Below, piece by piece: positions 1-10,239 of a stretch of 64,000 nucleotides of DNA. A model generated the notes under the pieces. That model made no database searches, was not told the origin of the DNA, and worked only from the letters and a program-made list of their open reading frames with translations. The DNA lies in NCBI GenBank assembly GCA_014529385.2, contig CM043958.1:137681043-137745042 (forward strand), read 5' to 3'. The number at the start of each line of letters is the position of its first letter. The first letter of the stretch is position 1. This DNA is from Adiantum capillus-veneris. Lineage: Eukaryota > Streptophyta > Polypodiopsida > Polypodiales > Pteridaceae. The position numbers and the translations under genes were made by a program.

Positions 1-235
1 GCAAATTGATGCGCCAAAACAGTAAATTTGCAAAAAATTCAGAATTGGACTGTTTTTATGTACACAAATTGAGGTTTATGTACGCCTTTTGTGGGTTTAT
101 GCAAGTACACATTGTGGATACTTGTTAATTGTTGCTGAAATTTTCAGCACATTGTATGCAACGTGCGGTACATTGTGATCACTGAAATTTTCAGATTTTG
201 TGTAGACACTTGCTGCTGCATTTTTATCCGTGCAA
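1..235 (+). other. Copia-B untranslated leader (partial)
   Basis: AT-rich sequence upstream of the first gag ATG at 236. It has no ORF of note. By position it is the leader between primer-binding site and gag; the primer-binding site and 5' LTR are outside the window. The phrase 'gaaattttcag' occurs twice (near 137 and 184), which may be local duplication. Confidence 0.5.
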
Positions 236-1571
236 ATGGCCTCTACTTCCTCGTCATCTGATGCCAAGAGCTTGATGGAAATCAAGCGATTTGACGGTAC
301 AGGTTTCGACGCAGGGGATTTTGTTCCTCAAGGATTGTGAGGACGCCCTTTTGGCTGTAAAGCCTGAGGATATGCCAGATGAGGATTGGGCCAAGCTCAA
401 CAAGAGGGCAAAGGTCTATATCAAAATGGTTGTGTGACCGATGACATTCTGGTGGACATAAAGGGCTTGGACACTGCACATGCAATTTGGCATAAGTTGA
501 AGGCCACTTATGAGAATGCCACCCCTATGAATCAGGTACATTTGATGCGCAAACTGGTGAACATGATGCTTGACGAAGCCAAGTCGGCTTCTAAGCACTT
601 AAGTGCTTTCACCAGTGTTATGAGTCAGCTACAGGATACTGGGCTTCAACCTTTTGATGACAAGTTGAAAGCTATATTTTTGTTGATGACTTTGCTAGAC
701 TCTTGGGAAACGCTTGTGGTTTCTTCGAGTAATAGCCCCAACCTCACATATGATGGAGTACGAGGCTCCATCTTAAATGAGGAAATTAGACGCAAGTCTA
801 GTGGTGGGGAAGGTGGCAGTTCTACTTACAATGCGAGAGGCAGAAGTCAGAAGCAAAATACAGGTACCAAGACTCAAAACAGGAGCAAAAGCAAGTCTAG
901 GGATAAGGACGTGACTTGTTACCAGTGTGGTAGAAAAGGCCATAAGAAGCTAGATTGCAGGTATTTCAAGAAAGAGCAGGAAAGAAAGAAGGAATCACAG
1001 GAGAAGAAGAAGACAGAGGATAAGAAAGGGGAAAAATCAACAGGTACCTCCTCCAAGGATTCGGAGACTGTCAATGTATCCTCTAGTGTGGTTATCACAG
1101 AGTTATCTTACAGTGAGGAGATCTTGGTTGCAGCTTCATGCCCCTCAGATTTTGTTGTAGCAAATGCAGAATACATGCTTATTTCACGTAGAGATGTCAT
1201 TGATGCATTGCTAAGTGCAAATGATGGCCTTACACAGTCTTGGATAGTAGACTCGGGTGCCTCATTTCATGTGACTCCATCTGTGGAGTGTTTTTCTTCT
1301 TATCATGCAGACAAGTATGGCAAGGTTTACCTTGGGGATAACCATGCTTGTGACATTGAAGGAATGGGCACTGTGCGCTTGGCATTAAACAATGGCCAAG
1401 AGTTTATGCTTAAAGATGTAAGGTATGTACCAGGCATCAAGAAGAGTCTATTTTCTGTTGGCCAGATGGATGCACAGGGTTATACAACCATTTTTGTTGG
1501 GGGTTCATGGAAGTTTCTTAAGGGATCAATGCTCATTGTCAAGGGATGCAAGAGTGGTACATTGTACTATT
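236..1571 (+). pseudogene. Copia-B gag and protease (frameshifted)
   Basis: Gag would form the particle and the protease would cut the polyprotein. Reading starts at ATG 236 (MASTSSSSDAK...), which meets a stop near 340. A neighbouring frame continues briefly, and the main frame then runs from 386. A CCHC knuckle CYQCGRKGHKKLDC is at about 916-957, with basic Lys/Arg-rich stretches around it. The protease motif WIVDSGASFHVTP (active-site Asp-Ser-Gly) follows at about 1240. The frame is cut at 1571 by the Copia-A1 LTR, and the codons after GTLYYL resume at 7092. At least two frameshifts near the N-terminus make it non-functional. Confidence 0.85.
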
Positions 1572-1763
1572 TGTTGGGGTATAAAGCCCAATGTGGTCGC
1601 CCAGGTAAGTGGGCGGGCCACCAGGTATGTACACATATTCTTTTGTAAAAACCTAATAAGAACTCACTATGCTCTACACATTACAGTAGAGCGAGTTCAC
1701 CATATCGTCGTGCTCTTCTTCTCGCACTCTCTCTCACGTCGCACTTCCGCTCGTACTCCTTCA
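1572..1763 (+). repeat. Copia-A1 5' LTR
   Basis: 192 bp, TG...CA ends, preceded by the target duplication ctatt. It is followed two bases later by a primer-binding site. It matches the 3' LTR at all but two positions (near 1613 and 1619). Confidence 0.95.
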
Positions 1764-2220
1764 ACTGGTATCAGAGCTCAGATCGAGGCTCGGGGCAGCA
1801 CTGCAGGAGGCTAGAGTCACCAACTCAGATTGGAATGAAATTCGACAGGCGAAGACATGGCCCCAAATCTCATGGGCAAGCCCGATGGGCTTGGTGTTGT
1901 CAAAATTTCATTCTGAGGTCATCTCGGCCACCGTTCGGCTTCGACAAAGGTCTGCGCAGGCCATTTTCGACTACGTGGTCTCGACGGGTGCAGATCCGAC
2001 TCTGCAAATTTGGGGTTTTCGGCCTACGACTGTAGGTGCTGAGGATATCGACACTCATAGAGTGTTGATTTGTGGCTGTCTACACATCGAAGGACGGCTC
2101 ACAGTTCTTGGAGGCGTGTCACATACGACACGGACGCATCTACACACAGACTGTAGGCGACATCCACTAGTTCATCAGGTAGCTTGTGTTTGCTGCTTGA
2201 TATTCCAGATTTCATCCTGA
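1764..2220 (+). other. Copia-A1 leader with a conserved open frame (unassigned)
   Basis: The stretch between primer-binding site and gag is long for a copia element (about 1.1 kb). Its first 450 bases are open in one frame, from the primer-binding site to the stop at 2218. The last 111 codons begin at ATG 1885 (MGLVLSKFHSEV...). Copy A2 keeps the same frame with few substitutions (31111-31553, minus), although the first Met is not shared. No domain is recognised. It contains AQAIFDYVVSTGADPTLQIW and then a Cys/His-rich end. It could be an accessory ORF, captured host sequence or chance. Confidence 0.45.
1766..1777 (+). other. Copia-A1 primer-binding site
   Basis: The sequence tggtatcagagc lies two bases after the 5' LTR. 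This is the usual plant retrotransposon primer-binding site, complementary to the 3' end of initiator methionine tRNA. In copy A2 the same site reads tggtagcagagc, one base changed. Confidence 0.9.
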
Positions 2221-2860
2221 CATTGCAGGTACTTCCACATGGGATGTATTGTCAGAGATGATGTATGTCTGTTGAGGGTTTGCTGGCTGTGAGTCACGCA
2301 GCAAACAACCGCCACAGCGGTTACAGCATACAGTGGGAAATTTGTGGATGTATGACTTTGTGGGAAGTCTATGTACTGTCAGATTTATTACAGCCTTTGT
2401 TGAGGGTCGAGTGAGATTTTATTGAGCTGGGGGATTCTCGAATGTTGAGATCCTTTCGGTGATACAGGTCTTGGAGCGATCCCTCGAGCACCCTTAGATA
2501 GGCAGCTAGGATGTATTGACTGTGAGTTAGACAGTTGGGATTGCATCTTTGCTTTACTGCCGTTGAGGCATTGTCACAGTCTATGCTTACAGGACAGTGA
2601 CAGGACAGTGAGAGACAGTACAGGTGCAGGACAGGTTTACCCACAGCTTACAGTGTCAGAGAGACAGTGTTTTTTGAGTTGTTTTTTGGTTTGTTTTTAG
2701 TACACCAGAGCCATTTTACAAAGGATACTCTGCCAAAATTTCTGTAGAATCTGAAGCTTTCTTGGTTCATTTGACAGGTTGATATTGGTTCAGAGGTCAG
2801 TTTACAGGGGAAACTCTGCCGAATTTTTCCCAGAAAAGTAAACTACTGTGAAGTGTAGCT
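2221..2860 (+). other. Copia-A1 distal leader with block shared with gypsy D
   Basis: Non-coding sequence leading to the gag ATG at 2861. Positions 2417-2469 match 51905-51957 in the leader of gypsy D at 51 of 53 bases by eye. A shorter match, ggggaaactctg at 2807-2818, also occurs in D at 52091-52102. Copy A2 holds the same sequence near 30860-30920. Confidence 0.75.
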
Positions 2861-4150
2861 ATGGCTGGATCACAGGCCACTGCTCTTTACAATATCAAGA
2901 AGCTGGATGGAACTAATTTCCCATTGTGGAAGAAGAATATTTGGCACGTGTTGGTACAAAAGAAGCAGATAAAACTATAAAGCTCAAGGGGATAAAACCA
3001 GAAGATATGGACGAAGATGAATGGAACGAAATGGATGAATTGGCACTTTCTACCATTATGCTGACTTTGGTAGAAAGCGTTTACTTCAATGTAGCAGACG
3101 AGATGTCGGCTTATCAAGCATGGATAAAGCTGAGTGATCTTTATGAGAAGCAGAGTGCAGCTTCACAGGTATACTGGCTTAAGAAGCTTGTTGACTTGAA
3201 GATCAAAGAAGGGACCCCTATGTCCAATCATCTGAATGAATTCAACACCATCTACAGTCAGTTGTCAGCTCAAGGTGTCAAGTTTGATGAACCTGTTAGA
3301 GCTATGTTCCTGTTGATCACATTGCCGGAAAGTTGGAACACTTTTCGCACAGCTTTGAGTATTTCTGCACCTCTAGATGGTTTGAACATAGCAGGTGTAG
3401 AAGGAAGTCTGCTTACTGAAGAAACCAATAGAAAGACAATGGACAAAGGCAAAGGAACAGCCTTAGTTGTCAGGGGAAGGACCAAAGAAAAGTACAAAGG
3501 TGGAAAGAGGAATCAGTCTCGTAGCAAGTCCCGCAGTGCTAAAGGCAAGAGTGACATAGAATGCTACCATTGTGGCAAGAAGGGTCACATGAAAAGAGAC
3601 TGCAGAGAATGGAAAGCAGAAAAAGGCAAAGAGAAAGCTGAAGACCATGGTGAGAAGAACAAGTCCTCAGTGAAGATTCAAGAAATAAATGTGACAAACA
3701 TTGTTGCAGAGGATGACAGTCTAGTGTCAGGAGACATCTACTTCTTGAAGAATACAATGGACTCAGCTCTTCTTACAGCATCTGATGGAAATGCACCGAG
3801 TGACTGGATTATAGACTCAGGGGCATCACTTCATGTGTCTCCAAACAAGGAGTGGTTTACTTCTTATGTGACCACTAAAGATCATGTTCGGCTAGGCAAT
3901 GGGTAGACATGTGAGATCTTAGGTGTTGGAGATGTTCAATTGAAGTTTCAGAATGGCTCTTCTTTCACGCTGAAGAATGTGAGACATGTTCCTGCAATTA
4001 CAAAGAGCTTGATCAACACAGGTTTACTTGATGATGCTGGCTACGTCACCATTTTTGGACAGAACATGTGGAAGATATCCAAGGGTTCTATGACAGTAGC
4101 ACATGGAGTAAAGTCTGGAGGACTTTACATGATTTATGTATCAAATGTCT
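2861..4150 (+). pseudogene. Copia-A1 gag and protease
   Basis: The start is ATG 2861 (MAGSQATALYNIKKLDG...), the start context shared with A2. A 1-nt loss near 2977 ends this frame, and the rest of gag continues in the next frame from about 2926. The CCHC knuckle CYHCGKKGHMKRDC is at 3562-3603, followed by Lys/Glu-rich sequence. The protease active site is WIIDSGASLHVSP near 3805. TAG at 3904-3906 replaces the Gln codon seen in A2. Reading continues in the same frame after it. Not functional as it stands. Confidence 0.9.
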
Positions 4151-4173
4151 CTAAAAATGTAATCAATGTAACT

Positions 4174-5250
4174 AAGAAACAGAACGTTTCTTTGTGGCAT
4201 AGCCGGTTAGGACATATGTCCAAGAAGGGAATGGAAATCTTGTCTCGTTCTGGTTATTTGCCTGGCTTTTCATTTAATGATTTTGAATTCTATGAACATT
4301 GTCTGTATGGTAAGCAAACACAGCAGCCACATAAGCATAGAAGCAGTAGAAGAGATACACAGTTGGCACTTGTTCATAGTGATTTGTGTGGACCTATGCC
4401 TAACCTATCTCTAGGGGGAGCTTCTTACTTTATGACATTTATAGATGATTACTCGAGGAAAGTATGGGTTTACTTTCTCAAGCACAAGGATGAAGCATTT
4501 AGTGTTTTCAAAACGTTTGTGACACTTGTGGAGAATCAGAGTGGCAAGAAGCTTAAATGCTTACGCACTGACAATGGTGGAGAGTATGTTTCAAAGGCCT
4601 TTCAGGACTTTTGTGAGTCAAAAGGTATAAAACATGAACTTACTGCTCCTTACAATCCTCCTCAAAATGGTGTTGCTGAGAGGATGAATAGAACCATACA
4701 AGAGAAGGTCAGAAGTATGTTGTCTAATGCACAGCTGCCAAATGGGTTTTGGGCTGAAGCTGTATCAACAGCTGTTCATCTTGTAAATAGATCTCCTAGC
4801 AAGGTTTTGCAGAAGGATTCAGTGCCAGAGATGGTATGGTCAGGCAAAATGCCCTCATACAAACATCTCAGAGTCTTTGGCTGTGAGGCATATACTCACG
4901 TTCCAAAGGAATTTAGGAACAAACTTGAGCCAAAGAGTAGAAAGTGCATCTTTCTAGGCTATGGTAATTCTGGTGAGATGGGGTACAGACTTTGGGATCC
5001 CGAATCCAGAAAGGTTGTCCGCAGCAATGATGTTCACTTTAATGAATCCAAATATCATTCTAAACCAGAGAGGGTTGAGGAGATTAGAAGAGTTGTCTTC
5101 CAAGAAGATGGACCTGCACGTGCAAGACAAAATGTCAGGGCTCAAGAGGAGCAAGGACAGGATAGAGTGGAACCACAGGTTGTGGCTGAGCCTAAGCCAC
5201 CTATTGTGCGTAGATCTGGACGTGTCACGCGACCTCCTGATAGGTTTGTT
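4174..5250 (+). pseudogene. Copia-A1 integrase
   Basis: The integrase would insert the cDNA into the genome. The zinc-binding HHCC motif begins at WHSRLGHMSKKG, but the first Cys is Tyr here (FEFYEHC against FEFCEHC in A2). The catalytic core has HSDLCGPM, LRTDNGGEYVS and NGVAERMNRT, giving the Asp-Asp-Glu triad. The copia-type C-terminal motif HLRVFGCEAYTHVP follows near 4865. The frame is open from 3907 to 5472. The lost zinc ligand suggests an impaired enzyme even within this open frame. Confidence 0.9.
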
Positions 5251-5289
5251 CCATCTATGAATTATGTCATGTTGACTGATTGCAATGAG

Positions 5290-6817
5290 CCTTCATGTTA
5301 CAAGGAAGCAGTGCAAATGAAGGACTCCGGGAATTGGCAATTGGCCATGCAGTCAGAGATGACAGCTCTGCATAAAAACAAGACATGGAGGCTAGTTAAA
5401 TTACCACAGTGCAAAAAGGCTCTACCTTGTAAATGGGTTTACAGGTATAAGATCACCGCTCATGATAGTTAGCCAAAGTACAAAGCAAGGCTTGTTGCCA
5501 AGGGCTTTAAGCAAGAACAAGGCATTGACTTTGATGAAGTCTTCTCTCCGGTGGTCAAGATGACTACATTGAGATTCTTTCTTGCATTGGTTGCCATATT
5601 AGATTTGGTGTTGCACCAAATGGATGTCAAGACAGTGTTCTTGCATGGTGATTTAGATGTGGAAATTTACATGCAGCAGCCAGAAGGGTTTGTTGAGAAA
5701 GGCAAGGAAGATTGGGTATGCCAGTTGTTAAAGAGTCTTTATGGCTTAAAACAATCACCGAGGGCATGGTACCATAAATTCCACAAGTTTATGCTTTCTC
5801 AAGGCTACAAACGTAGTGAGTTCGATCACTGTCTATATACAAAGAAGGCTAAGGATGGTAGTTGGCTGATCCTTATTTTGTATGTGGATGACATGTTAGA
5901 AATTTCAGCTTTGAAGTCAAAGATGGCAAATCGTTTGACATGAAAGACATGGGTGAGGCAAGTCATATACTTGGTATGCGCATTGAGAGAGACAGATCAA
6001 AGAAGTTGATTTGGTTATCTCAAACAAAGTATATTGACAAGGTTTTGCAACGTTTCGATATGGAGAAGGGAAAGGCACTGAGTGTTCCATTGCCACCATA
6101 TGTGAAACTTAGCAAACAAGATTGTCCTGTGTCTGAGGAAGAACATGCTGAAATGGATAAGATTCCATATGCGTCTGCAGTGGGTAGTTTGATGTATACA
6201 ATGATTGCTACTCGCCCAGACATTGCATTTGCAGTGGGAGTAGTAAGTCGATACATGTCAAACCCAGGCAAAAAACATTGGGAGGCAGTGAAAGGAATAT
6301 TGAGATACCTGAAAGCTACAAAGAGTATGCGTATATGCTATGGGAGTCGGGAGTAAGTGTAACGGGTTTTACAGACTCAGATTATGCAGGTGACTTAGAC
6401 AACCGAAGGTCTACGTCAGGGTATGCCTTTACATTGGCTGGTGGAGCAGTATCATGGAGTTCTAGATTACAAGATTGTGTTACTCAGTCTACTACAAAGG
6501 CTGAATATGTTGCAGCATCAGAGGCATGCAAAGAATCAATTTGGCTTAATCGACTAGTAACAGATTTGGGAATCAAAGAAGAGATGCCTGTATTATATTG
6601 TGATAGTCAAAGTGCTATACGATTGGCTCGCAATCCAGTTTATCACTCAAAGACAAAGCATGTGGATGTGAAGTATCATTTCATCAGGGAAATGCTCGAG
6701 GATAATCAACTTCAGCTTGTCAAAGTTCACACCACAGAAAGTCCTGCTGATCTACTTACAAAAGGACTTCCCTCAGAGAGCTTTGCGCATTTTCGCAAGC
6801 AGTTAGGTGTAGGGTAG
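5290..6817 (+). pseudogene. Copia-A1 reverse transcriptase and RNase H
   Basis: The RT starts with the copia motif WQLAMQSEMTALHKNKTW and has the PKYKARLVAKGF and MDVKTVFLHGDL blocks and the catalytic YVDDM box near 5881. TAG at 5470 interrupts it. After YVDDM about seven codons present in A2 are missing, and a 1-nt loss near 5930 shifts the frame to that of 5940. A further shift near 6353 leads into RNase H (TGFTDSDYAGDLDNRRSTSG..., AEYVAASEA, YCDSQSA, KHVDVKYHFIRE) ending at 6817. Multiple lesions make it inactive. Confidence 0.92.
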
Positions 6818-6883
6818 TACATCACTTCTCTACATCTCTTGTATATTAGCTTCTCTCACACTTAAAGTACCACATTGGACTTT

Positions 6884-6894
6884 AAGTGGGAGGT
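6884..6894 (+). other. Copia-A1 polypurine tract
   Basis: The sequence aagtgggaggt lies directly before the 3' LTR. Copy A2 and Copia-B carry the same tract before their 3' LTRs. It primes plus-strand synthesis in LTR elements. Confidence 0.85.
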
Positions 6895-7086
6895 TGTTGG
6901 GGTATAAAGCCCAATGTGGTCGCCCAGGTAAGTGGACGGGCCGCCAGGTATGTACACATATTCTTTTGTAAAAACCTAATAAGAACTCACTATGCTCTAC
7001 ACATTACAGTAGAGCGAGTTCACCATATCGTCGTGCTCTTCTTCTCGCACTCTCTCTCACGTCGCACTTCCGCTCGTACTCCTTCA
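6895..7086 (+). repeat. Copia-A1 3' LTR
   Basis: 192 bp, equal in length to the 5' LTR and differing at two bases. It is followed by the target duplication ctatt (7087-7091), after which Copia-B integrase coding resumes. Confidence 0.95.
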
Positions 7087-7091
7087 CTATT

Positions 7092-8205
7092 TACATGGCA
7101 AAGCTTTGCCTGGCAAGTTTCTTGCAATGGCGGAAGTTGCTTCTCAGTTGGAGTTGTGGCACAAAAGACTTGGCCATATGAGCCAGAAGGGACTTGATGT
7201 GCTCTCCTCTTTGAAGAGGGTTGATGTAAAGGGCACCAAGTTAGATTTTTGTAATGACTGTTTGTATGGTAAACAAAAGAAGTCTTCTTATTATTCTAGT
7301 GTCTCGCGCAAAGCTAATGCTCTTGATTTAATTCACTCCGATGTATGTTCAATGCCTGTTAAGTCTTTTGGTGGTGCATCATACTTTGTTACATTCATTG
7401 ATGATTGCGCTAGGAAAGGCTGGGCATATGATCTGTTAAAGAATAAGAGTGAGACATTTAATGCATTTAAGAGGTTTCATGCTTTTGTGACCTTGCAAAA
7501 GGGTAGTAAGCTTAAATGTCTGAGATCTGACAATGGGGGGGAGTACACGTCTGCTGAATTTCAGCGTTATTGCGAAGAATATGGGATTAAAAGGGAGTTG
7601 ACAGCCCCTTATAATCCATCTTCTAATGGTGTGGCTGAGAGGTATAACCGTACTTTATGTGAGAGAGTGCGTTGCATGTTGTCCCTGGCTAATCTCCCTC
7701 ATGGGTTTTGGGGAGAGGCTTTGAAAACTGCAGTTCATGTATGCAATCGCTCTCCTAACAGTACGCTAAAAAATGACATTCCAGAGGAGGTTTGGTCTGG
7801 CAAACCTGCCTCTTATGATCATTTGAGAGTGTTTGGCTGCGAGGCTTTTGTTCATGTTCGTAATGACTTGAGGACAAAGCTAGATGCCAAGTCCATCCAA
7901 GGACTCTTCTTAGGTTATGGGGAAGAGGGTGAAATGGGCTATAGGATATGGTTGCCTCAGTTTAAGAGGGTATACTCAGCCGAGATGTAGTGTTCAATGA
8001 GGCTAAATTGCTGAAAAATGCTACATCTTCTGAAATTGACAAGAAATCGGTCAAATTTCAGCCTCTCTTGCCACCTATTGATGTTGAAAAAGAGCCTTAG
8101 GATGCATTACCGCAAGCTGAAATTGATAATCAACAGGTTAACCTTGAGCCAGAAGAGGTAGGACATGATTTAGATGCTCCAAATGAGGATGGATAGCCAC
8201 CTGTC
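7092..8205 (+). pseudogene. Copia-B integrase
   Basis: Continuation of the frame cut at 1571. It has LWHKRLGHMSQKG and CNDCLYGKQ (HHCC zinc site), then HSDVCSMPVKS, LRSDNGGEYTS and NGVAERYNRT (Asp-Asp-Glu core), and HLRVFGCEAFVHVR. A 2-nt insertion near 7978 gives a stop at 7988. The next frame continues with VVFNEAKL and has TAG codons at 8098 and 8194. Overall arrangement is as in Copia-A1, but the protein sequence is clearly distinct. Confidence 0.9.
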
Positions 8206-9923
8206 ATGGCTGAAAATGATTTTCAGCAGCATGAGCATGCTGAAAATGAGTTGCCTCGCGATGTAGAACCTGTGCCTGAGAATGTAGATCATTGGGTACG
8301 CAGGTCTAATCGTGTCAGAAGGTTGATACAGCGCTTTGACCCCTCTTTGCATCATGTTATGTTGACAGATGAGGGAGAGCCTCTTACATATAAAGAGGCA
8401 AAATCATGTGAGTTAAGCAGTAAGTGGGAGCTTGCGATGCAAGAGGAAATCAAATCTTTGCATGCAAACAATACTTGGGATCTTGTGCCATTGCCTAAAG
8501 GGAGGAAGGCTCCTCCTAACAAATGGGTATACAAGATTAAGATTGTGGATGAAAAACCCAAGTACAAGGCAAGATTGGTTGCAAAAGGATATGCACAGAA
8601 AGAAGGAATTGATTTTCAAGAAATATTTTCTCCCGTTGTAAAGCTTACAACTTTACGTGTCCTTTTTGCTCTCGTTGCGGTGCTTGATTTGGAATTGAAT
8701 CAAATGGATGTAAAGACAACGTTTTTCCACGGTGACATTGAAGAGGACATATACATGAAACAACCTGAAGGTTTTGTAGTTCCTACACGTGAGGAACTTG
8801 TATGCAAACTGAAAAGGGCTTTGTATGGTTTGAGACAATCATCACGGCAGTGGTATAAGAAGTTTGACACTTTTATACTATCTCAAGGCTTTAAACGCAG
8901 CCATGCAGATCATTGTTTGTATACGAAAAGGGATGAAGATGGTAGTCCCATCATACTTGTTCTCTATGTTGATGACATGCTGCTTGCCAGGAAACATAAG
9001 ACTAGTCTTGATGCTCTGAAATGTAAGCTAAATTCAACATTTGCTATGAAGGATTTGGGTGATGCAGAGCATATTTTGGGCATGCGGATTAAAAGAGATA
9101 GCAAGCTGAAATTGCTGTTTTTATCTCAAGAAAGGTACATTGCAAAAGTACTTGATAGGTTTAATATGGCTGATGCTAAGCCTCTTGGAGTACCTTTACC
9201 TCCATACACTAAGCTTAGCAAAGCAGATTGCCCAAAGGATGAGGTAACATTGAAAGCAATGAAGGGAATCCCTTATGCATCAGCTTGTGGTTCTCTTATG
9301 TATGCTATGGTTGCCACTCGTCCCGACATTGCTTATGCAGTGGGAGTTGTTAGTCGATACATGTCGAATCCTGGCAAAGCGCATTGGGAAGCTGTCAAAT
9401 GCATTCTGAGATATTTGAAAGGTACACAATCAAAGTGTATCTGTTATGGCAAAAGTGACTTAAAGTTGTAGGGATATTGTGATGCAGACATGGCAGGTGA
9501 CATGGATACCAGGAAATCTACCAGTGGATATGTATTTGCCATTGCTGGTGGTGCAGTCTCTTGGTGTTCTAGGTTACAGAAAATTGTGGCATCGAGTACT
9601 ACTGAGGCTGAATATATTTCAGCCACAGAGGCTTCAAAAGAGGCCATATGGTTGGGCAGACTTGTCAAAGAGCTTGGTATGCCTGCTAGTACTCCTGTCT
9701 TGGGATGTGATAGCCAGAGTGCTGTCTATTGGCCAAGAATGCCATGTTTCATGCATGGACAAAGCACATTGATGTGCGATACCACTTCATACAACAGGTA
9801 TTGGAGGATGGTCTAGTCACCTTGATTAAGATTTACACACAGGATAACCCTGCAGATGTTCTCACCAAGAGTCTTGCTAAGGCTCAACATGAGCATTGCA
9901 TACAGCTGGTGGGAGTTGGTTAA
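8206..9923 (+). pseudogene. Copia-B reverse transcriptase and RNase H
   Basis: A long open stretch (8206-9471) holds a near-complete copia RT: WELAMQEEIKSLHANNTW, PKYKARLVAKGYAQKEGIDF, MDVKTTFFHGDIEEDIYM and the catalytic LYVDDMLLA. TAG at 9469 falls just before the RNase H Asp ([10 protein letters not shown]). RNase H then reads on, and a 1-nt loss near 9728 shifts the frame. The tail [15 protein letters not shown]...QLVGVG ends at 9923. It is inactive but only lightly mutated. Confidence 0.92.
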
Positions 9924-9947
9924 CTTAAAGGCGTCATTTATGCCTTT

Positions 9948-10230
9948 AAGTGGGAGGTTGTTGAGTTAAAGGCCTAAATAACCCCTTTTTGTACATTTTT
10001 ATACTTTGTCCACGTTCATATTGAACCTGGACACATTTTTTAAAGGTCACTTATAATAAAAGTGGGAAAACCCAAAACTCACTCATTGAGTTTTCCCCAA
10101 AAACGTGAGCTCTCTCTCTCTCCCTCTTCGTTCTGCTAGCGCTTCCTCTCCTGCTGGCTTTCGCCACCCCTCTCTGCACACACACTGCACATCTTCGCGT
10201 GCTCTATCACTTGCACACACCGCCGCGCGC
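9948..10230 (+). repeat. Copia-B polypurine tract and 3' LTR (end approximate)
   Basis: The purine tract aagtgggaggt (9948-9958) precedes TGTTGAGTTAAAGG, the LTR start at 9959. A TATA-like ttataataaaag lies near 10050, and a CT-rich run follows. The matching 5' LTR is outside the window, so the right end is a guess and no target duplication can be checked. Confidence 0.55.
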
Positions 10231-10239
10231 TCATCACTA

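Larger units (their letters stand above)
1572..7086 (+). mobile_element. Copia-A1, complete but mutated Ty1/copia element nested in Copia-B
   Basis: 5515 bp, bounded by two 192-bp LTRs (1572-1763 and 6895-7086) that start TGTTGG and end CTTCA. The 5-bp target duplication ctatt is at 1567-1571 and 7087-7091. The LTRs differ at two positions by eye, so insertion is fairly recent. Domain order is leader, gag, protease, integrase, reverse transcriptase, RNase H. The frame is broken by a 1-nt loss near 2977, TAG at 3904, TAG at 5470, a small deletion after the YVDD box (about 5897), a 1-nt loss near 5930 and another near 6353. Comparison with the inverted copy A2 shows each lesion. Confidence 0.95.
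1..10230 (+). mobile_element. Copia-B, degenerate Ty1/copia retrotransposon split by Copia-A1
   Basis: A Ty1/copia element on the + strand with domains in copia order: gag with CCHC knuckle, protease, integrase, reverse transcriptase, RNase H. The 5' LTR lies left of the window. The 3' LTR starts at 9959 after a purine tract. Copia-A1 is inserted between the protease and integrase codons (1572-7086), and the B reading frame resumes at 7092. The coding region carries frameshifts near 300-420, 7978 and 9728 and stop codons at 8098, 8194 and 9469, so it cannot make an intact polyprotein. Its gag and pol resemble Copia-A closely enough (both end in a short VGVG tail) to be a sister family. The right boundary is approximate. 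Confidence 0.85.
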
